The notes: generated from the sequence alone by a model not told the origin. Shown: positions 1 to 10,390, counted from the first letter of the stretch. The stretch is DNA of 56,664 bases from Bdellovibrionia bacterium (GCA_030424665.1 JAUHWN010000006.1:1-56664), one strand, 5' to 3'. Numbers and translations are program-made.

Positions 1-818
<818 letters not shown>

Positions 819-855
819 TTATTCTTACTCGTCAAGAAACCCAGACGAATTAATT

Positions 856-1962
856 TCATATTCCAAAAAAACTCTTACTCTTCGTCTCGTTGACCGATTC
901 TCCCCGAATCTTGGCAATCTCGCGTAATAGTTTTTCTTCTTCTTTCTTCAATTTTTTAGGAATCTCGACCTGGACCTCTAAAATAAAGTCTCCTCGCCCC
1001 CGACCCCTAATATCCGGGAAGCCCTCTCCGCGGACTCTCAGATGTTGACCGGTTGAAACACCCTGAGGGACATCTACAACATGTTTTTTATCAATCCCTT
1101 GTACTTCTACCTCTGAACCGAGAAGCGCTTGAATATAGGAAAGCTTGAGGGGCGCATAACAGTCCTGGCCACTACGAACCATGTTCTCTTCTTCACGGAC
1201 TCGAATCTCAACATAGAGGTCGCCACAAGGTCCACCTCGATATCCACCTTCGCCTTCTCCAGAAACTCGAAGTCTCGTTCCGTTATCGACTCCGGCAGGG
1301 ATGGTCACTAAAATCTTTCTCTTTTGCAGTTCGCGTCCCTTACCGTGGCAGCTCTTGCACGGACTTTTAATCACCTTACCCGCTCCCTGACAATTAGGAC
1401 AGGTGGTAGCGACTTGAAAAAAACCTTGGGATGTTACGATTTGTCCTTTTCCTAGGCACCGTTCACAGGTTTCAGCATCAGTGCCAGGTTCAGCTCCTGA
1501 GCCCGTACACGTTTCGCAGGACTCTTCGGCTTCGAACTCGATTTCTTTTTCTAAACCCGAGAGGACTTCTTTAAAGCTCACTTCACACATATAGCGAAGG
1601 TCAGAACCCCTACGAGGTCCTGTGCGAGATCTTCGGCCTCTACCGCCAAAACCTCCCATACCAAAAAAGTCAGAAAAAATGTCGCCGAAGCTGTCGAAAA
1701 TATCATCGACGTTGTGAAAACCTCCACCTTGACCGTTAACACCCTGGTGACCAAATCGATCATAGCGCGCCCGCTTATCGGGGTCGCTTAAAACGCTGTA
1801 GGCCGCTGAAGCTTCTTTAAATTTATCTTCAGCCTCTTTATCTCCAGGGTTTTTATCGGGATGGAACTTCATGGCGAGCTTGCGATAGGCCTTTTTAATG
1901 GCATCTTGCTCGGCATCCTTTTGAACTCCTAAAACTTCATAATAATCACGTTCTTGCGACAT
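856..1962 (-). CDS. dnaJ: Chaperone protein DnaJ
   Basis: This is a 368-residue type I Hsp40 co-chaperone. It delivers unfolded clients to DnaK and stimulates its ATPase in the cytoplasm. The N-terminal J domain contains the HPD tripeptide near residue 35. It is followed by a Gly/Phe-rich linker (about 70-115) and four CxxCxGxG-type zinc-binding repeats between about 145 and 210 ([32 protein letters not shown]), then the C-terminal substrate-binding beta domains. Length and domain order are normal. The ATG is preceded by an AGGGTGATG ribosome-binding-like sequence. The gene sits 88 bases upstream of the dnaK start on the same strand, so dnaJ precedes dnaK in transcription order. I saw no CIRCE element upstream. 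Confidence 0.97.
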   Translation of the reverse strand: MSQERDYYEVLGVQKDAEQDAIKKAYRKLAMKFHPDKNPGDKEAEDKFKEASAAYSVLSDPDKRARYDRFGHQGVNGQGGGFHNVDDIFDSFGDIFSDFFGMGGFGGRGRRSRTGPRRGSDLRYMCEVSFKEVLSGLEKEIEFEAEESCETCTGSGAEPGTDAETCERCLGKGQIVTSQGFFQVATTCPNCQGAGKVIKSPCKSCHGKGRELQKRKILVTIPAGVDNGTRLRVSGEGEGGYRGGPCGDLYVEIRVREEENMVRSGQDCYAPLKLSYIQALLGSEVEVQGIDKKHVVDVPQGVSTGQHLRVRGEGFPDIRGRGRGDFILEVQVEIPKKLKKEEEKLLREIAKIRGESVNETKSKSFFGI

Positions 1963-2089
1963 TCATCACCCTTTTTTGCAAATATGATTCGGCTTCGGCA
2001 TTGGTCAAGGTGGAGAGGCAAATTATTAGATATTTTTTGGGAGACTCCGGGTGAATGAAAAAAATTAGTTATTTCAATAGCTTACAGAG

Positions 2090-3061
2090 CTAATTTTCAG
2101 CTCTTTCGCGAGCCTTATTCTTCTTTTTTGAATCTTCAATGAGCTTAAGGGTTTCTTCAATGTAGGGTTGAATATCAGGAGGAGGCCCCACCAAGGGTAA
2201 GCCTTGTTTTTTTCTCTCGGCATTGAGAGCATCGTAAAGCGAGAGAAGTCGCTGGACAATCCGATCTTGTCCAAATCCTTTCTTGCCAGTGCGAATCGCT
2301 CCCTCAAGAACTGAGATGCCCAATTCAGACCGGCCTGAAACTGAGTAGAGTTTAGCCGAGAGGGAGTGAACCCATGCAGGCGCCCCCTTCTTACCAGCTT
2401 GATCAAGAAGATAGGCCGCCCTTCGAGGCTCTTGCATTTCGTAAAGGTAATGGTAGGCGGCCCGGTAAGCCATGGTCCAATCATTCGGAAATTGCTTAAC
2501 TCCTTTGTCGAAAAGTCTACGAGCGCCCTCACGATCGTCGACCACAATACTCAAAAAAGTAGCACCCGAAATGAACGCAATATCAAATTTAGGGGATAGG
2601 TCTGTAATTCGATCGAGCATATGATAAACCCAGCCCAATCGACACCGAGACGGTTTCAATTCTTTTCCTAGAACAGCGTCGACGTTATCTTTCATCCCAT
2701 GACTCGATTTACTTTTATCGGGCGAATTCTTTTCGACTGAAGTTTTATCAGAATCCATTTTTGTTGTGACGACGCGATTCGTATCGATTCTGAAGTCACT
2801 CGAAATCGTCTTTTGTTCACAGAGATCCAGGTTTTGCACAACTCGCAACCATAATGAATCGGCCAAAAACTCTTTGTATCCAAAGTGAAAATGAACAATG
2901 TCTTTTGGGGGAATTAAATAAATGTCGGACGACTTACGTAAGTTCTTTTCCAAAAATCGTTTTGATATCGAAATGCTTGAAGCACCCAGAACGAGTATTA
3001 GACTTAACAGAATTACAGTTTTCTTCTGGCTCTTCATCAAACAAGAGAGTACAAAATACAT
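2090..3061 (-). CDS. TPR-like envelope protein, unknown role
   Basis: This protein of about 323 residues has an N-terminal hydrophobic segment that is probably a signal anchor, starting after the second Met at residue 9 (ATG at 3037). Either ATG could be the start, and neither has a convincing Shine-Dalgarno sequence. The middle is a low-complexity Ser/Asp/Lys linker (about 95-130). The C-terminal half contains helical repeats with the alternating Ala/Tyr/Leu pattern of tetratricopeptide repeats (about 150-280) and a Lys/Glu-rich tail. It lies directly downstream of pilA, separated by a strong terminator, so it probably has its own transcription or depends on readthrough. A link to pilus or envelope assembly is possible only from position. 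No catalytic motif is visible. Confidence 0.75.
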   Translation of the reverse strand: MYFVLSCLMKSQKKTVILLSLILVLGASSISISKRFLEKNLRKSSDIYLIPPKDIVHFHFGYKEFLADSLWLRVVQNLDLCEQKTISSDFRIDTNRVVTTKMDSDKTSVEKNSPDKSKSSHGMKDNVDAVLGKELKPSRCRLGWVYHMLDRITDLSPKFDIAFISGATFLSIVVDDREGARRLFDKGVKQFPNDWTMAYRAAYHYLYEMQEPRRAAYLLDQAGKKGAPAWVHSLSAKLYSVSGRSELGISVLEGAIRTGKKGFGQDRIVQRLLSLYDALNAERKKQGLPLVGPPPDIQPYIEETLKLIEDSKKKNKARERAEN

Positions 3062-3098
3062 CTTGCCGGAGCAAGTGAAATCCAGACACGTGGCAACG

Positions 3099-3125
3099 AA
3101 AAAACCCCAAGCTGAAGGCTTGGGG
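3099..3125 (-). terminator. Rho-independent terminator after pilA
   Basis: Read on the minus strand, an 8-bp stem of CCCCAAGC paired with GCTTGGGG, with a 5-base loop, is followed by a run of six T. It lies 34 bases past the pilA stop codon, which fits termination of a highly expressed pilin message. Confidence 0.9.
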
Positions 3126-3158
3126 TTGGATATTCATTATTTGCTTCATTCAATCAAA

Positions 3159-3719
3159 TTAAGGAAGACCATTGCTATAATTATCAAAAGCTTTGTCCTC
3201 AGTAATTGACCATTCATCTCGAGCCGCACCGTTCAGGTCAGCTGAAACAGCTGCCACAAATGCATTTCGAGTTGTTGCGATCGCACCCGCGGCAGGTACA
3301 CCCGGATCCGCTCCTGCAGATAGACCTTCCGTCCAAGTATCATAACCAGCTGTTGCACAGGCAGCAGCAGTAGTTACGCAAGCAGCTTCAGAAGTCATAC
3401 CAACTGGAGCTAGTGCAATTGCGGCCGCATCAGCACCAACTAATAGTCTGTAAGAAACTTCCCCTTCAGGCTTGTAACCAATCGATACAAAGTCACCAAA
3501 GTAATAAGTATACTCTGCGTGCGTTGCTTTCATCGCTTGATAATAACCAGAAAGAAGCGCTTGTCCTGATTTTTGACGAGCTCTTGCCTGGAAACGCTGA
3601 AAGTTTGGAATCGCAATAGTTGCAAGAATTCCGAGGATTGCCACAACCACCATCAACTCGATGAGTGAGAAACCTTCTTCATTCTTAGCTTGCTGAAAAC
3701 GTTCAAAAAACTTCTTCAT
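3159..3719 (-). CDS. pilA: Type IV pilin PilA
   Basis: This is the major type IV pilin, the structural subunit of retractile pili used for twitching or prey contact in relatives. The start at 3719 (MKKFFERF) is preferred over the ATG 21 bases upstream because GGGGG lies about six bases ahead of it. The prepilin leader ends in Gly before Phe, followed by the class III signal FSLIELMVVVAILGIL with Glu at mature position 5 and the usual long N-terminal helix. The C-terminal part is Ala-rich and has two Cys about eight residues apart that could form a disulfide loop. The message is flanked by a sigma-54-type promoter (3785-3800) and a strong terminator (3099-3125), so it is probably monocistronic. 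Confidence 0.95.
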   Translation of the reverse strand: MKKFFERFQQAKNEEGFSLIELMVVVAILGILATIAIPNFQRFQARARQKSGQALLSGYYQAMKATHAEYTYYFGDFVSIGYKPEGEVSYRLLVGADAAAIALAPVGMTSEAACVTTAAACATAGYDTWTEGLSAGADPGVPAAGAIATTRNAFVAAVSADLNGAARDEWSITEDKAFDNYSNGLP

Positions 3720-3784
3720 TTTTCCCCCTATGGAAAACATAGATTATTAAGTTATCTATCGTATCGTAGACACTTAAAGTTTAG

Positions 3785-3800
3785 AGCAAAGTGATTGCCA
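3785..3800 (-). promoter_or_regulatory. Sigma-54 (-24/-12) promoter of pilA
   Basis: The minus strand reads TGGCAATCACTTTGCT, matching the TGGCA...TTGCT core with exactly ten bases between the invariant GG and GC. The -12 GC lies about 67 bases upstream of the pilA ATG, leaving a leader of roughly 55 bases. Pilin genes of many Proteobacteria are transcribed by sigma-54 with PilR, so the position is sensible. No PilR site was assigned. Confidence 0.75.
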
Positions 3801-4284
3801 AACTTTCGTTTCAGGTCGATACAAACTACAATTCCATTGTTTATGAATTCAGGAAAAACGGAACTCATTTGGCAAAAACTAGACTAAATCTGAATCACTA
3901 TGAAACACGCTCCCCATAACGTTTTAAGCCGTCAAAAAGTTCGCCAGCAGCAAAGTATTTAATTTCTGTAAAGAAATCCTAAATGGAATTTAAAATGTCA
4001 GGCTTTCGCCACACAAAAGGACCATTTCTGTCACTCGACCAAAGCTATACCGATCTGAACTCGAATATGTGTTTCAAAAATGACTCGGACTCTCATCGAA
4101 TTTTAGAGATTCTTGTTTTGAGACACCTCACCCTGGCTCTGAGTTTCGTAAATTTCGAGTCTTATCAATTACGTGTTCGCTCCCCGAATTAGCAGAATTA
4201 CGCAGAAGCCCTAGACTAGACCAAAGGGACATTGCTTTTTACTATAGAGACACCATATTGTGATTAGGAGGGCTTGAAACAGCC
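3801..4284. other. Intergenic region between pilA and clpS
   Basis: This is a divergent intergenic stretch of nearly 500 bases. It contains the upstream part of the pilA promoter region and a small inverted repeat (ATTTCT-GTAA-AGAAAT, near 3962-3977). A 69-codon open frame at 3983-4192 has no ribosome-binding site and no recognisable protein character. The clpS promoter is probably in the last 60 bases, where TTGCTT near 4232 could be a -35, but I could not fix a good -10. No RNA gene was recognised. Confidence 0.5.
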
Positions 4285-4680
4285 ATGGAAGATGTGAATA
4301 GACTCGAAGAATTAATAATTCAAAACTCTGTTAAACCAATGACGAACTCTTCAATTTTACGGGGAGAATCGGATCAGGACCCAGATAGTCAAACCGGAAC
4401 CGGAGTACTCACTCGTCCTACTACAAAACAGCCCAAGCAATACAAAGTTCTATTGCTTAACGATGATTACACACCCATGGATTTTGTCGTCTATATCATA
4501 AAGAAATATTTTAAGAAGTCGACGACCGAAGCCACACAAATAATGATGGATGTTCATCAAAAGGGCTCTGGAGTTGCTGGGACCTATAGTTTTGAAATAG
4601 CTGAGATGAAATCGTTTCAGGTCAATCAAGACGCAAAAAGAAACAAGCACCCTCTTAAATCTGTTATCGAAGAAGCTTAG
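4285..4680 (+). CDS. clpS: ATP-dependent Clp protease adaptor ClpS
   Basis: ClpS is the small adaptor that binds N-degron substrates and hands them to the ClpA N-domain. The conserved core starts near residue 52 (YKVLLLNDDYTPMDFV) and includes the substrate-pocket helix and the HQKGSGVAG loop near residue 92. The protein of 131 residues has an unconserved N-terminal extension of about 50 residues, longer than in E. coli. AGGAGG lies 13 bases ahead of the ATG, which is long spacing, but no better start precedes the core. clpA follows nine bases after the stop, a typical clpS-clpA operon. Confidence 0.95.
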   Translation: MEDVNRLEELIIQNSVKPMTNSSILRGESDQDPDSQTGTGVLTRPTTKQPKQYKVLLLNDDYTPMDFVVYIIKKYFKKSTTEATQIMMDVHQKGSGVAGTYSFEIAEMKSFQVNQDAKRNKHPLKSVIEEA

Positions 4681-4689
4681 GAGATACTG

Positions 4690-6978
4690 ATGCTCAGTTC
4701 TAACTTAGAAAAAAGACTCAATGCCGCCGCTGACTTTGCGAAGACCAGCGGGCATGAATTTGTGAGTCTCGAACACATATTAAGATTTCTCCTCGATGAT
4801 GCTGAGGCCATCGAGATCCTCGCTCACTGTGGCGCGAACATCGACGAGCTAAAGACTAAGCTCGATAAATTCATCGATGAAAACTGTCCTCTGATCGACG
4901 AAAGTGGAGATGATTACTCCGACGATTGGAAACCCGAGTTTACCCTCGCCTGCCATCGACTTTTACAACGAGCGGTCATCCAAGTGCAAAGCGCTGGAAG
5001 AGATATGGTCACCATAGGGCACATTCTCGTAGCACTTTTTGACGAAAGAGAAAGTCACGCCGTTTTCTTTTTAGAAGAGCAAGGCGTTAGCCAATTCGAC
5101 ATCATCAACTTCATCTCACACGGAGTGAAACGCCTTCAGCACAGCGTTCAAAGCCGTCCAGGGGATGAGTCTTCTGAATCTTCTGGTACAATGGGAAAAT
5201 CGGCCCTTGAAGCCTATTGCGTAAACCTGAACGAAAAGGCCATCGAAGGCAAAACTGATCCTCTCATTGGTCGCGATGAGGTGATCGAGCGCATGATTCA
5301 AGTTCTCTGTCGACGTACTAAGAACAACCCTTTACTTATTGGAGAGCCCGGTGTTGGTAAAACGGCCATTGCCGACGGATTAGCTCAAAGAATCGTCGAC
5401 CGGGAAGTTCCCGAAAGACTTTACAACGCTGAAATATTCGCGCTTGATATGGGTTTAGTCCTAGCGGGAACTAAATTTCGCGGTGACTTTGAAGAACGTC
5501 TCAAGGGAATTTTGGCTGAACTCAAAGAAAGAGAAAATGGAATTATTTTTATTGATGAAATCCATACACTAATTGGCGCTGGAGCCACTAGTGGTGGATC
5601 CATGGATGCATCCAATCTACTGAAGCCCGGTCTTGCCAGTGGAGAATTGAGCTGTATCGGATCAACGACCTATAAAGAATTCCGTCAGTATTTCGAAAAA
5701 GATCGAGCACTCACTCGGCGTTTTCAAAAAATTGACATCAAAGAACCAACCCAAGAAGAAGCCATTGATATTTTAAAGGGGCTCAAACCCAGATATGAAA
5801 AATTTCACAATGTTCGTTATTCTGAAGAAGCCCTCGAAAAGGCAGTTGAACTCTCGGCGCGATATATTCCGGCTCGATTCCTACCTGACAAGGCCATTGA
5901 TGTTATGGACGAAGTCGGAGCTCAAGCATCGATTAAGAATAGTGGAAACGAAGATCCGGTTGAGATAAACCTGCAAGATATTGAAAAAGTGATCTCCTCA
6001 ATCGCGCAAGTTCCCACTCAAAGTGTTTCTTCAAACGATAAGGATCGCCTAAGACAGCTCAGCTTTAGTCTAAAGTCGCTGATATTTGGACAAGACAAGG
6101 CCATAGACGCACTCGCTGCTTCAATTAAGGCATCGCGCTCTGGTTTGGGACGAGAAGACAAACCCATCGGCTCGTTTCTCTTCGCAGGACCAACTGGAGT
6201 GGGAAAAACTGAAGTCACAAAACAACTAGCTAAATACTTGGGCAATAAATTGATCCGCTTTGACATGTCAGAATATATGGAAAAGCATGCTGTTTCTCGC
6301 TTGGTCGGAGCGCCTCCGGGATATGTGGGCTATGAGGAAGGCGGATTGTTGACCGAAGAGGTTGTAAAGAACCCTTACTCTGTTGTTTTACTGGATGAAA
6401 TTGAAAAGGCCCACCCCGACCTTATCAATATACTTCTCCAAGTTTTGGATAATGGAAGTTTAACTGATCCACACGGTAAGGTCGCTGACTTTAGAAATAC
6501 AATTATTATTATGACCACCAATGCTGGAGCTCGCGAAGCCGCCAAATCAGGAATCGGCATTAATCCGCCAAGCCCTGAAGGCATCTCGGATGAGGCTATT
6601 AAACGAGTCTTTGCTCCCGAGTTTATCAATCGACTCGACTCCATTATTCACTTTGGACCACTCACAGAAGACGTTGTTTTGAGAGTTGTCGACAAGTTCA
6701 TACTCGAACTCGGAACCCAGCTAGCAAAGCAAAAGGTAGATATTGTCGTTTCTGAAAAGGCGAGAACGTGGCTTGTCGAAAAAGGCTATGACCCCGTTTA
6801 TGGTGCTCGCCCCATGGCTCGAGCCATCGACAAACACCTTAAGACCCCGCTCATCGACGAAATTCTTTTTGGTAAACTCGAAAAAGGCGGAAAGGTTAGT
6901 GTCGATCTCGTTAAGGGAGATTTGAAATTTAATTTTGAAACCCGTGAGAAAAAAAAGGAAGAGGCGAAGGTTAAGTAA
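4690..6978 (+). CDS. clpA: ATP-dependent Clp protease ATPase subunit ClpA
   Basis: ClpA is the AAA+ unfoldase that, as a hexamer, threads substrates into ClpP. At 762 residues it has the normal ClpA length. The double Clp N-domain covers about 1-150. The first AAA domain has Walker A GEPGVGKT near residue 218 and Walker B with FIDEIH near 283. The second AAA domain has Walker A GPTGVGKT near 500 and a LLDEIEKAH Walker B near 565, followed by the C-terminal D2-small domain. There is no long ClpB-type coiled-coil middle domain. It is co-transcribed with clpS and ends before a bidirectional terminator. clpP is not in this window. Confidence 0.97.
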   Translation: MLSSNLEKRLNAAADFAKTSGHEFVSLEHILRFLLDDAEAIEILAHCGANIDELKTKLDKFIDENCPLIDESGDDYSDDWKPEFTLACHRLLQRAVIQVQSAGRDMVTIGHILVALFDERESHAVFFLEEQGVSQFDIINFISHGVKRLQHSVQSRPGDESSESSGTMGKSALEAYCVNLNEKAIEGKTDPLIGRDEVIERMIQVLCRRTKNNPLLIGEPGVGKTAIADGLAQRIVDREVPERLYNAEIFALDMGLVLAGTKFRGDFEERLKGILAELKERENGIIFIDEIHTLIGAGATSGGSMDASNLLKPGLASGELSCIGSTTYKEFRQYFEKDRALTRRFQKIDIKEPTQEEAIDILKGLKPRYEKFHNVRYSEEALEKAVELSARYIPARFLPDKAIDVMDEVGAQASIKNSGNEDPVEINLQDIEKVISSIAQVPTQSVSSNDKDRLRQLSFSLKSLIFGQDKAIDALAASIKASRSGLGREDKPIGSFLFAGPTGVGKTEVTKQLAKYLGNKLIRFDMSEYMEKHAVSRLVGAPPGYVGYEEGGLLTEEVVKNPYSVVLLDEIEKAHPDLINILLQVLDNGSLTDPHGKVADFRNTIIIMTTNAGAREAAKSGIGINPPSPEGISDEAIKRVFAPEFINRLDSIIHFGPLTEDVVLRVVDKFILELGTQLAKQKVDIVVSEKARTWLVEKGYDPVYGARPMARAIDKHLKTPLIDEILFGKLEKGGKVSVDLVKGDLKFNFETREKKKEEAKVK

Positions 6979-7009
6979 ACCAAGCTAAATCTATATTAAA
7001 AACAAAAAA

Positions 7010-7031
7010 GCCTTTGGTTTGAACCAAAGGC
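7010..7031. terminator. Bidirectional Rho-independent terminator
   Basis: A 10-bp perfect stem (GCCTTTGGTT with AACCAAAGGC) is flanked by an A run on the left and a T run on the right. It can therefore terminate both clpA from the left and the convergent VWA-lipoprotein operon from the right. Confidence 0.9.
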
Positions 7032-7059
7032 TTTTTTTATGGCACATTTTGCTTCGTTA

Positions 7060-8187
7060 TTAAAGACGATTGGCCCGGCCATTTCCTAAGTTAGTTAAAT
7101 CAACTGGCTTGTAAGTGATATTAATTTTCGCACCTTCTTCTTGTTTCAAGTCAGTACCGCCATTAATGATAATCGCCACTTGGTCAGGGTCATAAGTCCA
7201 ACCAACATTGTCATCCGCTGGAATGAGCTGCTGACCGTATCGTACTTCAATAGTTTCAAATTCAGGTCTGTGCTGTAGAGGAATGACTTTTCGAGTCGCC
7301 TTCTTCAGTATCTCGATACCAAAGTCAGCTAATCGATCACCATAATTAGTTTCACAAAGACTCAATATTCGACCATTGGTCTCATGAAGGAACTCCTCTA
7401 TCGCAATTGGATCCCCTGAAGGGTCCTTTGCACAACCAGAATCGGTTGGAGAAATAACTCCATAGGTTGAAAACCGTTCCATAGCAGGGTCATCTTTTAA
7501 ATTTCTCAAAAATTGAGCCACTTGCTGAGGAGTAAAGTTTGGACTTAAATCGTTCGCATCCGTAATCAATACAATAGCTAAGTGAGCTTCCGGTCGATAA
7601 AAACCGGCATTCGGCCCCATCAGCATACTTTCTGAAAAAGCAGAAACGATCGGAGAAAGAGATTCTTCAAATTCGGGCCCACCTTCAACTAGAGGCTGTA
7701 CACCTAGCTTAAGTGACGATCTCAGTACTCCAAGGTAGTCACCGTCTCCTCGAGACAAGTAAGGAGGACGATCGAGTAGAACACCCTGCCCATCCTCTGA
7801 TTTCAATGGACGTAATTGCCCATTAGGATAACGATTATTTTGTTCGTCATACTCGGTCAATATACCGAAGCGCTGGGTATCATAGACTGATGTGATACCA
7901 ATATGAAAATCAAGGACTTCATTTTGTGCAAAACCAGCCACAAAGCGATCAATGTTTTGACTCAACTTTACTTGGTCATCATCCATTGACATCGAATTAT
8001 CAATAACGAAGAGGATATCAACCTGAGGGTTATACTCGATCTCGAGACCAGAATCCTGAAGTTTCACCACTGAGATTTCCTGCGGAGGCGCCATAAGCTC
8101 GGGCGACTCGTTACTGCATGCGACAAGTCCGAGTATAAAAAGAGCGAAAGTAACTTTCAAAATTGTAGACTTCATTGAGTTTCTCAT
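7060..8187 (-). CDS. VWA-domain lipoprotein, CglB-like
   Basis: This secreted lipoprotein has a signal peptide ending in the lipobox LVAC. The start at 8187 (MRNSMKST) is chosen because GGGAGG lies seven bases ahead and the ATG overlaps the upstream stop as ATGA. The mature protein contains a von Willebrand factor A domain: VDILFVIDNSMSM carries the DxSxS MIDAS metal site, and a later Asp-containing strand (VLITDAND) supports the fold. VWA domains of this type bind ligands through a divalent cation. As the last gene of a cluster with gliding-type motor genes, it is comparable to Myxococcus CglB, a VWA/integrin-like outer-membrane adhesin for gliding. That equation is inferred from context and domain only. 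Confidence 0.85.
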   Translation of the reverse strand: MRNSMKSTILKVTFALFILGLVACSNESPELMAPPQEISVVKLQDSGLEIEYNPQVDILFVIDNSMSMDDDQVKLSQNIDRFVAGFAQNEVLDFHIGITSVYDTQRFGILTEYDEQNNRYPNGQLRPLKSEDGQGVLLDRPPYLSRGDGDYLGVLRSSLKLGVQPLVEGGPEFEESLSPIVSAFSESMLMGPNAGFYRPEAHLAIVLITDANDLSPNFTPQQVAQFLRNLKDDPAMERFSTYGVISPTDSGCAKDPSGDPIAIEEFLHETNGRILSLCETNYGDRLADFGIEILKKATRKVIPLQHRPEFETIEVRYGQQLIPADDNVGWTYDPDQVAIIINGGTDLKQEEGAKINITYKPVDLTNLGNGRANRL

Positions 8188-9677
8188 CTGCGGACCTCCC
8201 TGGCCGTCGGGCAAGACTGAAGATTTACTTGATAATTATCAAGCTCATCAAGCCAAACTTCTTCGTTTGCTGGAAAAGTCAGAACTTCTCCTTCAACCTT
8301 GTGATCTTCGAACTGACCCTTCATTGGTGCTGACTCTAACTGGTGAGCATACAGTCTTTGAATCGTTTCAGCTTCGACAAGATGAAGCTTTTGTAACATG
8401 CGATTCATTTCACTGAGATCGCGCTTTGCTAGTAATTGAATTCTTCGAACAGCCTGCTGGCTCAGAGTCGAAGACATTTGTGCTTGGTTACTCGAAATAG
8501 CAGACATTTCTGTATTCAAAAATGGACCTGCCGGACTCGTCTGAATAATACCCATCGCTACTTTTGCTTCGAGACGTCTTTGTCCCGCTTCTTTAAGGGA
8601 CGCGAGAAACTGCGCATCTCTATAAAACAAACGAGGAAGGTACTTCAAGTCACTTCCAACGACTCGCCAATCGAGACGACCTCTAATAAAATCATTAAGG
8701 GCTTTGATTGACTTCTCTGAGCGACCATTTTGTGCGAGCTCTTGAATGATCTTAACCCGTGAACCAAAGGTCTTTTTGAAATCAGAAATTGACTTATAAA
8801 CCTGCTTAAAGTCACAAAGCTTTAAGTTAATAAAAGTTTCTAAGAAAAATGGTTCCGGTCCAACCGCAGGTGAAAATACAGGTGAAGTTACCGTGCGCAA
8901 CTTACTGAGGCTTCTATTGGGAAGTTTCAACTTTGCGTAGGTCCAAGCCGATTCTTCTACCGCTTCTAACCAGTAATCTGAGTCTTTATCGACTCTCTCG
9001 TACATTCTTGCAGCTTCGGCATGACGACCCTGTTGATAAAGTCCTCGTCCCCAAGCTAGGTAAATACGATCTCGCGGAACAACAGCTTGGCCAGAAGTAA
9101 TTAGACTTTCAGCTAAGCGATGTCCTGCTTCATTTCTATCTTTCAAATAATTCCACAACATCAATTGATATTGATACTGAGCTTTAAAATTCTTGTCTGG
9201 AATTCTACGAATAATCCCAGCTACTTGGTTCGCCTCTCTTTGTGAACCAATTCCTCGGCCGTTAAGAGAGATCAACTTTTGAATGTATGAGATGGGAAAA
9301 ATAGAATTGAACTTATTTTTTCCTCTCAGATTTGCCATCTCCCATGTCCAGTGATAGGGCGGCATTGTTTTATAAACTTCTCTCTTTAGCGGAGCATCAA
9401 CGAGATTCGGTCGACGAATCTTTAAAACCTGCTCCAATCCAGCCAAAGGCATTCCAGCTTTGAAGGTTAAAATTCCAAAAAGCGCTCGACCCGACGGTGA
9501 AGTCGCGTAACGAGTTCCAGCATAATCAGAGTCCCAAGCTTGAAGTGCAGAAGTATATCGTGAGGCGGCCACTTGCTTCTTTACCATACCTGTCTTTCCA
9601 ACAGGAACTAAATCAGCTTTTAGGCCATACGCCGTCGAGCAAAAACTGAGGAGTAAAACAAGAGCCAAATTCTTCAT
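8184..9677 (-). CDS. Secreted TPR protein of the Glt-like cluster
   Basis: The protein of 497 residues begins with a cleavable signal peptide (LALVLLLSFCSTAYG). The remainder is largely helical with TPR-like repeats around residues 190-300 (YLAWGRGLYQQGRHAEAARMY is the clearest) and a C-terminal Gln/Leu-rich helical part. It probably acts in the periplasm or on the inner face of the outer membrane. Its start overlaps the stop of the barrel gene by four bases (ATGA), and its stop overlaps the VWA lipoprotein start. In the Myxococcus gliding machinery GltE (AglT) is a TPR protein, and this gene is the best positional candidate for that role. Sequence alone does not prove orthology. Confidence 0.8.
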   Translation of the reverse strand: MKNLALVLLLSFCSTAYGLKADLVPVGKTGMVKKQVAASRYTSALQAWDSDYAGTRYATSPSGRALFGILTFKAGMPLAGLEQVLKIRRPNLVDAPLKREVYKTMPPYHWTWEMANLRGKNKFNSIFPISYIQKLISLNGRGIGSQREANQVAGIIRRIPDKNFKAQYQYQLMLWNYLKDRNEAGHRLAESLITSGQAVVPRDRIYLAWGRGLYQQGRHAEAARMYERVDKDSDYWLEAVEESAWTYAKLKLPNRSLSKLRTVTSPVFSPAVGPEPFFLETFINLKLCDFKQVYKSISDFKKTFGSRVKIIQELAQNGRSEKSIKALNDFIRGRLDWRVVGSDLKYLPRLFYRDAQFLASLKEAGQRRLEAKVAMGIIQTSPAGPFLNTEMSAISSNQAQMSSTLSQQAVRRIQLLAKRDLSEMNRMLQKLHLVEAETIQRLYAHQLESAPMKGQFEDHKVEGEVLTFPANEEVWLDELDNYQVNLQSCPTAREVRR

Positions 9678-10390
9678 AACATAAACCCTATTGAAGCAGA
9701 GGCAGTGGTCAAATTGAGGTCGCGACTACCGGTAAAAACTTTGTCCTGGTAATTTTCCCAGCGAAGTTCGAATCGAGCACTAAAGTGCTGAGCAAGCCAC
9801 AAACCAATTCCGCCTCCAGCAGTGATTGTTGGAGATGTTCCTGATTCGAGTTTAGTCTGACCATATCCGGCAAGACCATAAACATCAAACTGAGCAACGC
9901 CCATATCAAACATATTCACTTTTCCGTAAAGTGGGTAAAAGGAAATAACAGCCAACGTCGTATTCAGAGGAACATCCACATCGGGAACATCGAAGTTGTT
10001 GTTCTGAACTCGTGCTGTATTGGCGCGAGTGAAGACATCTTTTCCTTCTGCAGTTAGACTGTTATAGTTTTCGTTATAACGAGCACCGATTGAAACTCTT
10101 GGAGTAATGTGCAGGTCGATTAATCCACCAATGTGCTCTGTTTCTAAGTAAGCATTTCCGCCAGCAACGAGTCCACCCGTAACACCGAACTCGAGACGCC
10201 AATTGCGGTCAACAGTTCGTCGCTGAACAATTCGTACCTTGCGATTTGAATTATAAGCTTTAGCTCGTTTAACAAGCTTCTTATTGGAACCTAATGATTC
10301 AAAATCATTGGATATATCCGCCTTCGCAAAACTAACAAAAGAAAGTAGTACGAATACCAGGTTAATAGATACTAGAGTTGACCTCATCAC
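9674..10390 (-). CDS. Outer-membrane beta-barrel protein of the Glt-like cluster
   Basis: A protein of 238 residues with a signal peptide (about 1-24) is followed by a charged stretch (Lys/Arg-rich, about 35-60). Alternating hydrophobic/aromatic strands typical of an 8- to 10-stranded barrel run to the C-terminus, which ends in hydrophobic residues (ASIGFML). The pattern is like the outer-membrane beta-barrel family common in Myxococcota and relatives. GltA and GltB of the gliding apparatus are barrels of this kind. The start overlaps the upstream stop as ATGA, so it is translationally coupled to the lipoprotein gene. Confidence 0.85.
   Translation of the reverse strand: MMRSTLVSINLVFVLLSFVSFAKADISNDFESLGSNKKLVKRAKAYNSNRKVRIVQRRTVDRNWRLEFGVTGGLVAGGNAYLETEHIGGLIDLHITPRVSIGARYNENYNSLTAEGKDVFTRANTARVQNNNFDVPDVDVPLNTTLAVISFYPLYGKVNMFDMGVAQFDVYGLAGYGQTKLESGTSPTITAGGGIGLWLAQHFSARFELRWENYQDKVFTGSRDLNLTTASASIGFML

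Noticed and set aside
3983..4192. 69-codon open frame in the pilA-clpS gap
   Set aside because: No ribosome-binding site, no family character and a codon pattern like noncoding sequence.
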